Positions 25,627-36,861 of a DNA stretch of 64,000 nt are shown here, one piece after another. This DNA comes from Jaapia argillacea MUCL 33604 (Eukaryota; Basidiomycota; Agaricomycetes; Jaapiales; Jaapiaceae), in NCBI GenBank assembly GCA_000697665.1, contig KL197734.1, forward strand, positions 225,661 to 289,660. The letters are read 5' to 3'. Both the position numbers and the translations under genes were made by a program. The number at the start of each line of letters is the position of its first letter. Positions within the stretch are counted from its first letter, which is position 1. Under the pieces are notes generated by a model. The model saw nothing but the letters and a program-made list of their open reading frames with translations. It was not told the DNA's origin and did no database searches.

Positions 25627-26971
25627 TGCCACTCCCAAGTACTTCTGACGCCACACCTCGGGATTGTGAAAACGATGTTGATCGTGGTCCCTCTGTCCAG
25701 TTCGATGTGGGGACGCTCTCAAATAGATCCCATAATGCGCCTATTGACCTTAGTGATAATGTTGTCATCCTACAAGGTCCGTTGCGTGGTGGTGCTGCAT
25801 GTGAGATATATGTGGGGAATCTTTCACTCGATAATGGTTCTGTCGAGAAGGTGGCCATGAAGCAGTTGAGGGCGTTCCTGAATTGGACGGACAAACAGCG
25901 CGCTACGGCAATGCAAGTTCGTCTGGATTCCCTTTACTCTACCTGATCATATTACTTATCTGATGCCGCGTCAGCTGTTTCGAAGGGAAGTAAAAATATG
26001 GTCACGGTTTGACCATCCTCATATCTTGCCCCTGCTTGGCTTCGCACAATTTGGCGATTGCCGTTTCTTTTTGATTTCTCCATGGGTTGAAAATGGCCAT
26101 GTCATGGAATACCTCGAGAGAAAACCAGACACCGATCGGCGAAGACTGGTAGGCTTGTACGCATTCTCGCGCATCGGAGTCTCCGACTGAGCCCTTCGGT
26201 TCAGATCATTCAAGTTGCAGAAGCATTGGAATATCTCCACTCTGGTCGGGCTGGATGTGCTTACGTCCACGGTGACCTCAAGGGGGTGAGCTGTTGATGT
26301 ATCCGCGCCTGTCGGTACTCGCCAGTTAATTATTCTTCTAGGATAACGTGCTCATCTCGGACCACGGGAATGCCCTCCTCTGTGATTTCGGACTGACACG
26401 TCACGTCCAACGAATGGCTTCGATGACTGCCACCCCGTCTGGAATTTCGCCTCTCGGACATATACGTTTCTCTGCCCCAGAACTTTTCAAGTCAGACAAG
26501 CCTACAATGGAGAGCGATGTTTTTGCATTTGGTTGTTTAGCTTTGCAGGTTTGTACTCGATTGAAGTCCGTTGCCGTTGCCGTTAGCCTTGACCCTTGCG
26601 AATAGATCTTCACTGGGCATCTGCCATACAGCCACCTGGCCACTGATCTCCAAGTATTGAAAGCTGTCTCTAGTGGCACGAAGCCTTGCCGACCGATCGA
26701 TGTCGCATCCACCCAAGCGGGACTCACAGATAATTGGTGGGAGCTTATCAACCAATGCTTCAACCGCCGGCCTCCCTCCAGACCGAAGTTCACTGAGATT
26801 TTGGTTCGCGCGAGGAAGATGGATTCCTCTTCGGAGTCAGTGTCTGTTTCATCTGTGCGAGTAGGTGTTTTAATAGTGAACTTCCTTGCCACTCAACTAA
26901 CGCCGCTTCGGCGATGCCAGAGCTTCCGTCAAATTTGGAGAAAGACTTGGATTTCCGTTCGACACCGATAG
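25627..26971 (+). CDS. TKL-type Ser/Thr protein kinase
   Basis: Protein kinase of the tyrosine-kinase-like group expanded in Agaricomycetes. Exons join as MPLPSTSDATPRD..., GPLRGGAACEIYVG (glycine loop), VAMKQL (ATP-binding Lys), LFRREVKIWSRFDHPHILPL, a hinge region FFLISPWVENGHVMEYL, VHGDLKGDNVL (HGD in place of HRD), CDFGLTR, FSAPEL and SDVFAFGCLALQIFTGHLPY, ending in helix WWELINQCFNRRPPSRPKF. Five introns at most. I chose the Met at 25,627 to avoid overlap with the Sel1 stop; the Met at 25,590 is the alternative. The HGD form keeps the catalytic Asp, so activity is plausible. Its 3' part, from IFTGHLPY on, is duplicated at 61,932-62,255. Confidence 0.82.
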
Positions 26972-27334
26972 GTGGCCAGTTGATGAGTCGCGTAGTGGAT
27001 CTCCTCTCGGCGCATTAAGTATTCTATTGCTTCATCTTGTAATCTCGAACCATCTACCCCGTCATTTGGCTTCAACCAACTCGCTACGATAACCCTGTCC
27101 TGGCTACACAAGCTTCTCAGTCTTTTCGAAACAACCCTCTCTCGGTAGAACTGCTTGGCTCGTAAATCCGCTACAGGCAGGACATTCCAATTATCCAATG
27201 GAGCGCCAGCGAATTCACCTGGACAGGTATTCCCCTCAGGGCCTCAAAGACTACGGTGGGGAAAGGTCTGGCAAAAGGAATGGAGTGTGGGTGTTTGGGT
27301 GAGGCGAGAACAGAAAAGATGCACAAACTTACCG
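26972..27334. other. Convergent spacer, kinase / F-box gene
   Basis: 363 bases between convergent genes, the counterpart of 61,522-61,931 in arm B. Only UTR sequence is expected; nothing else was seen. Confidence 0.4.
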
Positions 27335-28732
27335 CTAAAAAGCCAAACTGGCCTTCAATTCAGGAATATTTCTTTGAAGCCTCTCTACTACTTCCTCTCT
27401 AGGCGTTCCGAGGAAGTCGATGCAGCGCAAAGTCGGTGCGACTCGACGGAGAGCTTCCTCGGCCATATCCGACTCGATTTCTACTGAGCTAAGGTAGAGT
27501 TGTTGGAGAGGAGCTCCAGCCATGCAGACGATGATATAATCAAAGTCGGCACCAGAAAAATCCCGAAGGTTCGGCAATTCGCCAGGGAGAAGACCCTTCA
27601 GGAGGCTCAACGGACTATCAACGGCTATACAAGTGTCAATGCATAGATCCTCGATGGAAGGATGTCTGGAGATGAATGTGGTGAAAACATCCGACAGGCA
27701 GGACATTCTCGACAATTCAAGTGTCCGCAACTTGCCCCAGGAAGCGTATCGCAGGAATTCATCAACTCGGGGATGGGTCTCTCCGCCATCGATGGTCAGA
27801 GTGTGTAGGTTCGGCAGAGAACCTGGTGATAACGAAATGTAGACGGGATCCTGATTCAAGGACTCATTGATGGAGCGAGTCAAATGGAGCCTTTGGATTG
27901 TTGGATGAAGAGACAAAAATGAGTCGAAGATTGTGGGATGACATGAAACCTTTTCCAGTCTAAAGGATTCCAAACAAGCCCAAGAGACTTGGTGGAAAAC
28001 GGTGTCGAGAGGGGTGCTGTCACCAAAAGCGAGGGTGAGGAATACGAGGTCGGGACATCGGAGTAGGAATCTTCTTATGTGATCAACTTGAATCGGGGAA
28101 TTTCCCCAGACGGGAGTGGCAATGTATAGATCAAGTTTTACCAGATGCCGAAGGTTGAATATCTAGGAGAGGAGGTGAACTCCCTCGTTGAAGGTCCAGA
28201 GGCCAAGGCCACGTACTTTTGAGTGATAAAGGGTATTTTCGCAGTGATTTCGGAAAGTAGGGAGAAGATAGCACCGGAGGTCACTAAAGCGATGACATGT
28301 CGCAGCGATATTCTCCCAAATCATGTTTTTTGTTTCTGGTTCGTGATACATTTCCCAGGAGAACTTCGTCAAGTTCGGCATCAGGGAGAGAGCCAAAGCA
28401 AGCCGGGACTCTGCAACCACCTCCGCCTCCTTCGTCCTGCAGCAAAATCGATCAAGCGGAAATCTGCGGCGAAGGGAGAGGCGGGGAGAAACCCTAAGAA
28501 TCCTGATGTTCCTACCCAAGTATGGGCGAGCGATGACAGTTTCGAGGGTATCGAGGCGGTCAAGGGAAATGAGCAGCTTCCTATATCGAAGGTGGTCGGG
28601 GATGAGGATGTCGTTAAGGTGGCGACATGTGAGTGCGAGGGATAGGACGTCGGGGCGTTCGTCAACGTAATCAATAACGCGGTCAACCAGTTCGGTTGGC
28701 ATGTCGAATATTGGGAACGAACACGAATTCAT
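27335..28732 (-). CDS. F-box/LRR protein, arm A copy
   Basis: Probable substrate receptor for an SCF ubiquitin ligase. The N-terminus, MNSCSFPIFDMPTELVDRVI, is the F-box (PTELVDRVIDYV...LSLALTCRHLNDILIPDHLRY). The rest consists of leucine-rich units such as FNLRHLVKLDLYIATPVWG, HIRRFLLRCPDLVFLTLAFG, LPNLHTLTIDGG, WGKLRTLELSRMSCLSD and HPSIEDLCIDTC. One intron (GTACGTGG...CCTAG) joins YHSK to IFNLRH in phase 0. The ATG at 28,732 is the first in frame. About 445 residues, intact. The paralogue at 60,127-61,521 is nearly collinear and also intact. Target unknown. Confidence 0.85.
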
Positions 28733-29700
28733 GGTCGCCAAGAGGGATCGATTTTACTCCAACCTGGCGGTCACTGAGGGGGGTAGTCAATTCTGAGAAA
28801 CAAAAGGGAAAACTTCAGTTGCTATCAAGGTCGAGTAACCGAAACGTCAGTCGTAGTCAGAGTAACTAGTGGTGACTCAGAAGTGTGCTGTCGCTGGGCA
28901 ACAGTCACACTAAGTGTGACTCTATTGTAACTCCCATGACTGGGCCATCCTCTTCCATCCTCCGTTCGTCCGAACCTGTTCATCTTGTGTTCACTCCTCC
29001 CAAAGTCATTTTGTACACATGTTTACAGTCCATGTTGGGATAATCTCTTCGAACCACTACCCAGGCTACTTGGAGTGAGTGAGGCCCATCCTCTGTGCGT
29101 CAATAGCTCGACGAGGATCCGTTTCAGAATACATCAACTTGAAGGGCTAGGGTCACTATGCCACCGCAGCTAACTCTACTGAGTAAATATTGTCAGTCAG
29201 ATACTACTCGAAACCTTTCAAATGCCGCCCCCCACCTCCATTGCAGACAACACCTAACGGGCACGACCGAAGAGGGCCTGAAACCTTCCAGAGGAAAGAG
29301 ATCAAGATTAAGTCAGAGGTTCCGAGTGAGAGGTGCTACATTTATCAGCGTTGTATGGGATTGCCCGCGTCTTATGCAGTTTACGAGCAAATACTCTATC
29401 ATGCGATTCCAACATTTCTAGGCGCCTCGGAGAAGCTCCCTACCACTGGAGGCAAGCAAATCTTGTGTCGATTGTCGCTATCGTTCTGGTGGAGTCACTG
29501 CACTCGCTCTGAGACGGATTGTTCGCATAAACTCGGCTCTGATCAGCAACCCGACCATGGTGGGCAGCCCTTGGTCATCCCTCTGAAGAAAATAACTGCA
29601 GTTTCCAACGCTTTTGCATTTTTCAACCACGTTGCTACTGACGCTAACTCTCCCGACCTCATATCGTTGTTATCTATCCTCCGAACAAGTCCCGACGAAT
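28733..29700. other. Arm A non-coding or unassigned DNA
   Basis: Corresponds to 59,300-60,126 of arm B. A 170-residue frame (29,190-29,702 plus) has no recognisable motif and is not conserved as a frame in arm B, so I do not call it a gene. Confidence 0.4.
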
Positions 29701-29716
29701 AGCGCAACTTGAACAT

Positions 29717-29958
29717 AAACCCCACTGGTGTATCGTCCTCCCTCCACCCGGGTTTCCATCACGGCGTCTTCTTCACCGGCGAAATGGTCTCAATTGCCTT
29801 GGGTCTCCTTCGACTCCGGCTGCTCCGACAGGAACGTCGCAGACTTCCCTTTGTCGGCACCTTACATGGCCACCTGCGTCGGCGATGCTATCAAATTTGC
29901 ATATCACTGTCATTCCTTTGTCTCGCTCACCTCCACAGGTCTGGTCCCAGTATCATGA
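29717..29958 (+). pseudogene. Relic of a small secreted protein gene, arm A
   Basis: Frame reading AKWSQLPWVSFDSGCSDRNVAD, then PLSAPYMATCVGDAIKFAYHC. The arm B counterpart reads CSDRNIANVPLSAPCMATCLD. The P-C-x3-C spacing recalls CFEM-type secreted proteins, but too few cysteines are present to name it. At the position of the arm B start codon arm A has ATA, and the first Cys of the pair is Tyr here. I take it as a decayed copy of a once secreted protein gene. Confidence 0.35.
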
Positions 29959-30822
29959 GGCCCTCTTCTAACCTCCGACCAACTCCCGAAGAAAATCATA
30001 AGTTGACTTGCCTGCTTTCGCAAATCCAATGACCGAGTCACCCTACCCCTTCCCCTCCCATTCATGAAAGTTTCAGGGGACATCACTTCTATTCCTCCGA
30101 AGCTCGGTCGATTGGTGCCTGGTCACTTCAATCATCTCCCCGAAGCTCCATCTGGCTTCCTCTCAATTCTTCGGCATTTCACACTTGCGTCAGGAACGTA
30201 TTGAGCTTGGATCGAGATCTATAGATTCCATGCGAAGAATCTCCGTCGGGGAAGATACGTCGCTAGCGCCTCCCTCTATCACCGTAGGTTACTTATAGAC
30301 ACGGGATATGACATGAAGTGGGGGTGAATGATGCAACGGCATTCTGAACTGTGTTGCCACAGCTGACCATTCTCAAACAGTTCGGGATTGAATGCTTGGG
30401 TGTCGTTCGAGACTGCCGGTGGAAGGCCGTTGATCGCATCGTAATGGGAGCGGTGACAATACCTAATACTCGGGTTGCACGGCTGCCAAAACCTCTTTGA
30501 CTGGTTGTTTCCATTCTCCGACGACCCTCTCGATGTGCGTAATGTTTGATGATTCTCGGGTCCAGGTACTCCGGGTTTGATGCGCGAGAAGTAATGGGTA
30601 TATAATCTTCGGTGCAGCGAACATGCTCAATAGCGTTCGCCGGAGAAGTATTGGTATGTACGCCTCTCCTTGTTCCCACTACCTAACTGACTTTGGGTTC
30701 TCCCATCAGCCGTGTTCAATATTTTTGTGTTGATTAACCATCACTTATCCAACCCTCGAGTCAGTCACTTCCTACCTTGACGACCACTTTCTCTCACACC
30801 ATCCACAGCTACACACGCCATC
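29959..30822. other. Arm A unassigned DNA before the peptide gene
   Basis: Matches 58,190-58,950 of arm B. Paired frames (30,293-30,679 minus; 58,417-58,629 plus) share some residues, for example WKQPVxEV, but lie in different frames relative to each other and have no known motif. No gene supported. Confidence 0.35.
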
Positions 30823-30993
30823 ATGAAGTACTTGACCCTCGCCACCATATATCTATTCACACTCATCACCGCAACCACCTCCACACCCATTGAGCCAGTC
30901 CACCCGCCCGTTTGCAACCTTGTTTGTGTTCCACCGAAAGCGACGCTTTGTGCGAACGTTTGCGAGTGCACTATTGGGGTCTGTCCAGATTAA
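30823..30993 (+). CDS. 56-residue six-cysteine secreted peptide, arm A
   Basis: Single-exon gene for a 56-residue precursor. MKYLTLATIYLFTLITATTS is a textbook signal peptide; the mature part of about 36 residues is Pro-rich at first (TPIEPVHPP) and then carries six Cys in the pattern C-x3-C-x8-C-x3-C-x-C-x4-C, ending GVCPD. Arm B preserves the whole frame, all six Cys and the same length, with substitutions mostly in the signal peptide and around the first Cys (30,823-30,993 versus 58,016-58,186). Such short Cys-rich secreted peptides can be effectors, signals or surface-active proteins; none of these is shown here. The family is unknown to me. Confidence 0.72.
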   Translation: MKYLTLATIYLFTLITATTSTPIEPVHPPVCNLVCVPPKATLCANVCECTIGVCPD

Positions 30994-31440
30994 TTACCAC
31001 GATTTGGTATGGGCGGATGTGAAGCCGCTCGTCGTGACTGTTGGATTGGTTGGAGAGATTGGTGTTGGTTCATGACAACTAGCAGGTTTAGACGTTCTCG
31101 TCCAGGAATTAGTTTTACACGTACAGTTTATTTGGTTTTGCGGAGGTGCTTGGGTAACAACCAATGACACTGCTAGCGTTGAAATCTCGGGAACGCAACA
31201 AAGCGAGATTGATACATTGAAGAGGGTACTTTGGTGGATGGGAAGGACTGGCGGATGAGCAAGACTACAACGCAGAATTGCACTAGTGATATGATTGAAC
31301 ATGCGCCACGATTGCTCGCCAAGGCATGAAAAAGACATGGAGTGGTTAGGGGTAATGAGCAGGGTTAGGGGTCACGTGACCATGCTTTGGCGGGTCCTCG
31401 CAAGTCCACGGAGTCCCGGACCAGACAGTCCTCCTCCTCC
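30994..31440. other. Spacer, peptide gene to TSR3
   Basis: 447 bases containing the TSR3 promoter; paralogous to 57,711-58,015 in arm B. No other gene seen. Confidence 0.4.
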
Positions 31441-33119
31441 ATGGCCAAGAAGAACTCCAACTCGAGCTCGAGCTCGTCAAAACACCGGTCATCGAAATCA
31501 ACGTCTTCCCGACACTCGCATCGGCAGCCGTCACGATACTCACACAAGACCCAACAAGACGATCATGTACGACCAGACAGTGCCGTCGACGAGGTCCATG
31601 TAGATGACGGTGCAGATGACGATGTTGACGACGATGATCAACGTCCGTGCTGCCTGTCCTCATGCTGCGTCGTAGCTGACTTGTTCTGAAGCATCATCCC
31701 AGATCGAGATCAAAGTACCTGTAGCCATGTGGGTCCGTATCCCTTCCCAATCCCATTCCATCTATCCTCATTTCTTCTCAGGATTTTGATCATTGCGATC
31801 CTCGAAGATGTTCCGGCAAGAAACTCGCTAGGCTGGGCTTGATTAAAGAACTCAGAGTGGGCAGTCGCTTTCGAGGCATAGTCCTTTCGTACGTCTCATC
31901 GCACCTACAACAATCCCCCATCTCATCCACCCACAGACCTAAGGGAACCCAAATAGTTTCTCCAGCAGATCGCGAAATAGTTCTCGCAGGTGGTCTAGCA
32001 GTCGTCGAATGTTCGTGGGCAAGACTCGACGACGTTCCTTTCAACAAAATATCAAGTCCACACGAAAGACTACGTGCGGCTCCCTTACCTCCTCTCCGCT
32101 ACTTCTCATCCTCATCCCCCCATCCCACTCCCCTATAGTCCCATACCTCCTCGCATCAAATCCAACAAACTACGGTAAACCATACCGTCTAAACTGTGTC
32201 GAAGCCCTCGCAGCTGCCTTCTATATCACTGGTTTTCCAGAGTACGCGGAGAGAGTCCTTGGAGGGTTCGGATGGGGTGGCGGGTTCTGGGAACTTAACA
32301 AGTGAGTGTATTCTTTTGGTGGTGTCGTGGAGAGGCGGGATAGTTGGTTTGTCGGGAGGCCTTCCAGGAGGCAGTTCGGAGATGGATCGGAGGAGGGTAT
32401 ATGCGCTCGATGTGTGGCTATATGCGCGATTTGGGTGATTATGCCTTCGATGTGGGGGTATATACGCTCGAATTATGGTATACACGATCGTATACACCCC
32501 GCTCATAGAGATTTCGAGATTGGCTTTATGCTCCCGACTTAACCTGGTTTTCCAACGTCTTCCATTCTCCTCCCTCATTCATATCAATACTAACATCCCC
32601 CTCTTCTCCCTCTCAACCCCAAATTCAGAGATTTCCTGACAGCATACCAAACCACTACTTCTTCCGCTTCCATCGCTTCCACCCAAGCTCGCATAATGGA
32701 AGAACTGGAGGAGAGTTGGAGGGAGAGAAGGGGAGGTTCGTCTCTCTCTTTTCCCCCTATTTTATCTTCTGTTCTCCCCGTTTCATTCCCCAATCCTCGG
32801 TCTCTTCCGGCCCTTGTCTTCTACTTTTTCTCCCTTTAACCTTCTTGGTTGTGGCTTCTACACCTCCATCTCGTTTCCACCTTTACCCCTCATTCTCTCA
32901 TTCCAGACCACACTGACTCTCCTTCACTTTATAGCTAACAATACGGAATACGGAGATGACTTATTAGTCGCTAACCCTAACCACCAATCGCAACATCCTG
33001 GCTTCATAGAGGAAGCGGACGATGAAGAGGGACCGCCGGATTCTGACGAGGAGGAGGAGGGAGAGCAGGGCAGTGAAGATGTACAAGGAAGGGAAGGAGG
33101 GAGGAGGAGGAGCACGTGA
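31441..33119 (+). CDS. TSR3: TSR3, 18S rRNA aminocarboxypropyltransferase
   Basis: SPOUT-like enzyme that transfers the 3-amino-3-carboxypropyl group of S-adenosylmethionine to a hypermodified pseudouridine of 18S rRNA, in late cytoplasmic 40S maturation. N-terminus [17 protein letters not shown] is Ser/Arg/Lys-rich with an acidic end. The core is unmistakable: [103 protein letters not shown] and [20 protein letters not shown]-terminal acidic tail ends EGGRRRST. About five introns; the donor of intron 1 near 31,601-31,652 is ambiguous, and intron 3 (about 32,302-32,627) is unusually long and holds a tandem repeat. It is the only intact copy in the window. Confidence 0.92.
32393..32496 (+). 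repeat. Degenerate tandem repeat in a TSR3 intron
   Basis: About four to five imperfect units of the type GTATATGCGCTCGA-x(5-9) within the long intron. The matching DNA in the arm B relic (about 57,298-57,390) keeps the motif with a different unit count, so it existed before the duplication and has since varied. Confidence 0.55.
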
Positions 33120-33980
33120 GATTGGCTTGGGAGTGAGTGTATTTGAGGCTTGTTCTTCGATTTCGTCTATTGAGCTTCTTTGCGATTTGTGTTGTAGTGG
33201 ATTATCTGACATTTACGTGTTTTTTTCCTCCAGCCTTACTCGACTTGACTCTCAACGCTGGTTAACTTGATGTTAGGAAGAGGATCCAATGCACATCTCA
33301 CTGGCGCCTTCCTCAGTTCCTCCGGATGGGTAGTCGCCACCTCTCCAGCGCAAAGAGATCATTTCACGATCAGATTCGCTCATCATCAACCGCAACCATT
33401 GTTCAATGAGAGTGATGATAGGAGAGCTCACGGGCAGTTCAAACTTTGGTCCACTGGTGCACCGCAATCTGGTTCCGGTATGGTGGCTGTGCAAAATATT
33501 CAATTTTCTCGGATTTTTGTTGGGCATGTTTCGCTGCCTTCGACGGCGAGTTATGATTTCATGGTGGTTCTTTGGATGTCCCAAAGTGCTGGCTGCGCAT
33601 GTCCAGTGACAGACGGGAGTGATACAGATCTCTAGGGCATCGTGGGGCGGTGTCGTCGGTCAGGCTGTGCACCGGGTGAAACATGCTATGCTTCCCCTGC
33701 CATCGCGACAGCCTCGGTTCCGTGTCGACAATGCTAACGTTGTTACATCCTTCGAGAGGTAAGGATCAAGGTGATCGTCCCATAGCCCATTCCCATCAAA
33801 CTGGCGGTACGCTTTACTGTTGATCAATGGCACATCTTGAAACCTATCCAGGCTTGCCGTGGGCCCATCAGAGGGGAAAGTATAAAGAGGTCGACCTAGA
33901 GTGGTTGGATTCTCATCAGCTTCCTCACCCCAGCAGTTCAAGTAACTACACACCTCCTTCCCTCAAACAAAACATTCGAG
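33120..33980. repeat. Upstream block of SSP copy C
   Basis: 33,270-33,640 is a copy of the block also found at 19,980-20,280, 22,050-22,460 and 55,180-55,490. A plus-strand frame of 122 residues (33,267-33,635) is open here but not in the other copies, so it is probably not a gene. Promoter of the SSP gene follows. Confidence 0.5.
33881..33889 (+). promoter_or_regulatory. TATA box of SSP copy C
   Basis: TATAAAGAG, 92 bases before the start codon, matching the other intact copies. Confidence 0.7.
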
Positions 33981-34538
33981 ATGATGTTCATCAAGTCCCT
34001 ATTTGTCGTCGCTACCGTCGCCTTGTCCGCCATGGCGCAGACCGTCACCATCGGTGCCCCTGCTGCAGGCATCAAAACTTGCGCAGGTTGTTACCTGAAC
34101 GTCGAAATCGATAGGCCGGTAAGTCTTTATTTCCTTTCCCTTAGGAGTGACAAGCATGCTCACGACGCACGTCTCACACCAGAACTTCCAATCGAGTTCA
34201 CAAGAAGTCTCCGTCATTATCGCCATGCAATCATGCAACTCGGGAGGCTGTGTCGGCGCCGAGAAGTCCCATGGGACAGTCCTGTATGCGGGTCCCTACA
34301 ACCCACAATATAGCACCACGTTCGACTACAAGCCTCCTCATCAAAACTTCACTGTTGAAGTCCCGACGTTCTTTATCACGGGCCAAGCAGTGTTGAGCGT
34401 GACGCATTTCGCGTTGGTCGGCGTAAGTCATATTTCATGTAAGCTGAGGCGAAGGAGCGATACTGATGGGGTTTTGATGGATAGGCTGGTTTGGAACCGT
34501 TTTTGGAATATAAGAATGTTACGGTTAATATTGCCTGA
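33981..34538 (+). CDS. Small secreted protein, VTIG family, copy C (arm A)
   Basis: Intact three-exon paralogue with signal peptide MMFIKSLFVVATVALSAMAQ. Mature start TVTIGAPAAGIKTCAGCYLN, then NFQSSSQEVSVIIAMQSCN, YNPQYSTTFDYKPPHQNFTV, GQAVLSVTHFALVG and the end AGLEPFLEYKNVTVNIA. Introns at GTAAGTCTTT...CACCAG and GTAAGTCATA...GGATAG. Its mirror copy in arm B is copy E. STTFDY (others STTVDY) is shared with the fragment at 41.3 kb. Function unknown. Confidence 0.8.
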
Positions 34539-35239
34539 GGGATTGGGTTCATGGCTGTCATAGACGACTCGGGACTTTAGTGAAATGGACCTCATACCGT
34601 AGATCTTAGACGACTCGGCCTTTCACATGACTTATTATAAATGATTGGTCTTGAAATTGAATCAATGGATGTATCATCAATTCCGCGGAATGCCATGATG
34701 AAGGGCTCGAACAACCAATTAGCGTCGTTGCCTTACCGGTTTGATAAATACGGTCCACCACGATGCCTAAAAAGGAAGGATGAGATCCAACGGCATTTGC
34801 CGACGCTGCGTTCCCTCGCTAATAATCAATCCCTGCAACTCTGGCTCATCTGCTGACCACCTACTCTATCATCCTTCTTAGATCGTAATCGTAACTCCTT
34901 AGTGCTGTCTATCTTCATTCAGTTGTAAACTGCCCGTACAAGACGAACAAGCCCGAGTCAATCTTCTTTAACCACCGAACCCAAGTTGCATCGCGGGACC
35001 GACAGTGGCTTTCTCTTCCCTCTGAAAACTGCACATAGCGCTTTTCAAGGTTGCACCATATATATGGCATGATTCTATCTCTCCTGTCAGCTGCATGGCG
35101 TGCATATATCCTTGCTGCACTAGGCCTCATCCAACCACATAAGTACTCACTTTTATTGAGCAATTGAGTCTATTCGGACATCGCAGTTCCCGTTCTTCTC
35201 TGGTGCTATATTTGATATCCCAACCTAACTAATTCGCCT
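34539..35239. other. Downstream block of SSP copy C
   Basis: Non-coding DNA that also follows SSP copies B and E (20,640-21,119 and 53,700-54,218). The conserved pieces contain no stable open frame. Confidence 0.5.
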
Positions 35240-35831
35240 CACTTCTATTACTAGAGATGACGAACATCGAGCACCTATTCATCACAGCCTACACGACCAC
35301 GAAACCCTCGCCCCACCCTCCTTACCCCAGGCATTCTCCTCACCTCCGAAGTTCCATCCTCCCACCATGAAAACGAAGAGCATCACTTCCGCATAAACGC
35401 CACCTACCAACCTTTCGATCCCTCGAAATCCGCGGCACCGTGACTCCCTCCAGCCAAACAGCTCACCCTCCCGACTTAACGACGACTTTTACCAGTTCGA
35501 AATCAAGCTTCTATCTGCACTTCCTCTGGAGAGCGGTCGTGAGTCCCCGCATCCACGAATTATACCATATATGTCTGGTCCATTTGGTGGTCGTATTGAT
35601 AGAGCCGCGACGGTCCACAGACGGTCGGAGTTGGACACGTATTTGTATGGGCTTTGCTCGTTTTTGAAGACGAGCTCGTGGTATAGGTTGGAACATCGCC
35701 TTGTTGCGGAGTTTCTTAGTATCAGGCCTGGTGATGTAGAAGTTGACGTTGATCCGAGGGTGGAGGAGATGAGAGCGTTGGGCAACGGGAAGATCACCTC
35801 CTTGATCCTGTTGCGGAGATTTGAGGATTAG
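35240..35831 (+). pseudogene. Bem1-type PX domain relic, arm A
   Basis: Fragment of a polarity scaffold gene of the Bem1/Scd2 type. Visible pieces: HHENEEHHFRINATYQPF, PPAKQLTLP, DDFYQFEIKLLSALPLESG, an intron-like GTCGTGAG..., RIIPYMSGPFGG, RRSELDTYLYGLCSF, LEHRLVAEFLSIRPGDVEVD. These match the PX domain of that family. The SH3 domains upstream and PB1 domain downstream are not seen, and the frame is interrupted before DDFYQF. The mirror copy in arm B is also broken, so the fragment was probably already non-functional before duplication. Confidence 0.6.
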
Positions 35832-36222
35832 GGCAGACTTCGTGATAAACTGGTGATGGTGTCATCCTTGAGGAAGAAGCTCACGAGGACAGATACAGGT
35901 GGTTGTAACATGCATTGCGTTGTAGACTAGTTTACACTCTTATCGTCTCCTATACTTCAGTCTACTTGGGCTGAGACTAGACGATCGCTACGGCCGTCCG
36001 GGTGGCACATGGGAAGGGCCTGGATTGAGAATCGAAGCAGGGGAAGGGTCGTTGTCGAAGTGGTCAATCCTACAAGGGCCCACGCTTTCCACTCGGTTTA
36101 AAGGATCAACGTTTGGTTTCTTCGACCTATTGAGAGAACGTAAAATCAGAGGCTGAAGATTAAATATCAACCAAAATGCCTAACCTCCATGATGTCTTCA
36201 GGTGGTGCTATGAGTTTCTCCC

Positions 36223-36861
36223 TCACAACTCCCTCAGAGGTATTGTGTCCAATGCGCCCGGCTGTCCAACCACCCCTGGAACCATACCGCCTCGCATCCT
36301 CAAGGTAGACACCCCATTCTCCTCAAAGTACTGGATTGGAATTCCAGATACCCAGACATCTTCAGGATCTTCGGGTCGAGGGGGACCAATGTCAATCTTC
36401 CCACGAGAGGCAGCAATAAGGACGGAGATGGGGTTCGAAGGATCGAAGCGGGGAAGCTTTCTCTTCTCCCCAACGTAGAATGCTGCTGCGATGAGCATGG
36501 CCAAGGAGGTCAAGTTCACAATTGTCATAGGAATGAGGAAGAGAGGATTGTGCCATGTCATATGCCAGCCGATGATATCGTAGGTCACCGTGCCTGTGAT
36601 ATCGCGTAGGCACTTTGACGGCGCGGTCACATTGTCATGGGCATACTCAGGCCCCGAGTTATATGTGTGTGTATTCATCGCGAGACCACCGGGAGTCGCC
36701 GCGGCAACAGCGTAGAAAATCCAAGGCCAAATGATGAGTCCCACGATGGAAGAAAGCTCGAAGAGATAGATCCATGCGTTCCAGTCCCCGAGGTTATCTC
36801 GGTTGTTCTGCGAAGTGGGATATGGTTCGCCCAGGGGGCGGGGTGGTGGTTGGGTCGACAT
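36223..36861 (-). CDS. Hypothetical two-helix membrane protein
   Basis: Single long exon, 213 residues, start MSTQPPPRPLGEPYPTSQNN. Two hydrophobic segments are clear: WIYLFELSSIVGLIIWPWIF and PLFLIPMTIVNLTSLAMLIA, separated by a roughly 50-residue loop with two potential N-glycosylation sites (NVTAPS and, at the border of the second helix, NLTS). The C-terminal part (FYVGEKRKLPRFDPSNPIS...) is soluble. An upstream non-coding exon is possible, since a good acceptor precedes the ATG. It sits just inside the spacer, next to arm A. No family recognised. Confidence 0.6.
   Translation of the reverse strand: MSTQPPPRPLGEPYPTSQNNRDNLGDWNAWIYLFELSSIVGLIIWPWIFYAVAAATPGGLAMNTHTYNSGPEYAHDNVTAPSKCLRDITGTVTYDIIGWHMTWHNPLFLIPMTIVNLTSLAMLIAAAFYVGEKRKLPRFDPSNPISVLIAASRGKIDIGPPRPEDPEDVWVSGIPIQYFEENGVSTLRMRGGMVPGVVGQPGALDTIPLREL

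Larger units (their letters stand above)
26604..36110. repeat. Arm A of a 9.5-kb inverted segmental duplication
   Basis: Reading this interval forward gives the same succession of homologous blocks as reading 62,256 down to 52,655 in reverse. Paired blocks include the kinase 3' end, F-box gene (27,335-28,732 with 60,127-61,521), the 56-residue peptide (30,823 with 58,186), TSR3, the SSP gene (33,981 with 54,774), the PX relic and the final stretch 36,000-36,107 with 52,658-52,760. The outer edge falls inside a kinase intron/exon border at AGATCTTCA. Boundaries were placed by eye and are good to about 20 bases. Confidence 0.9.

Noticed and set aside
29190-29702. 170-codon frame in arm A
   Set aside because: Not conserved as a frame in the arm B counterpart and without any known motif.
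33267-33635. 122-codon frame beside SSP copy C
   Set aside because: Open in one of four related copies only, so coding is unlikely.
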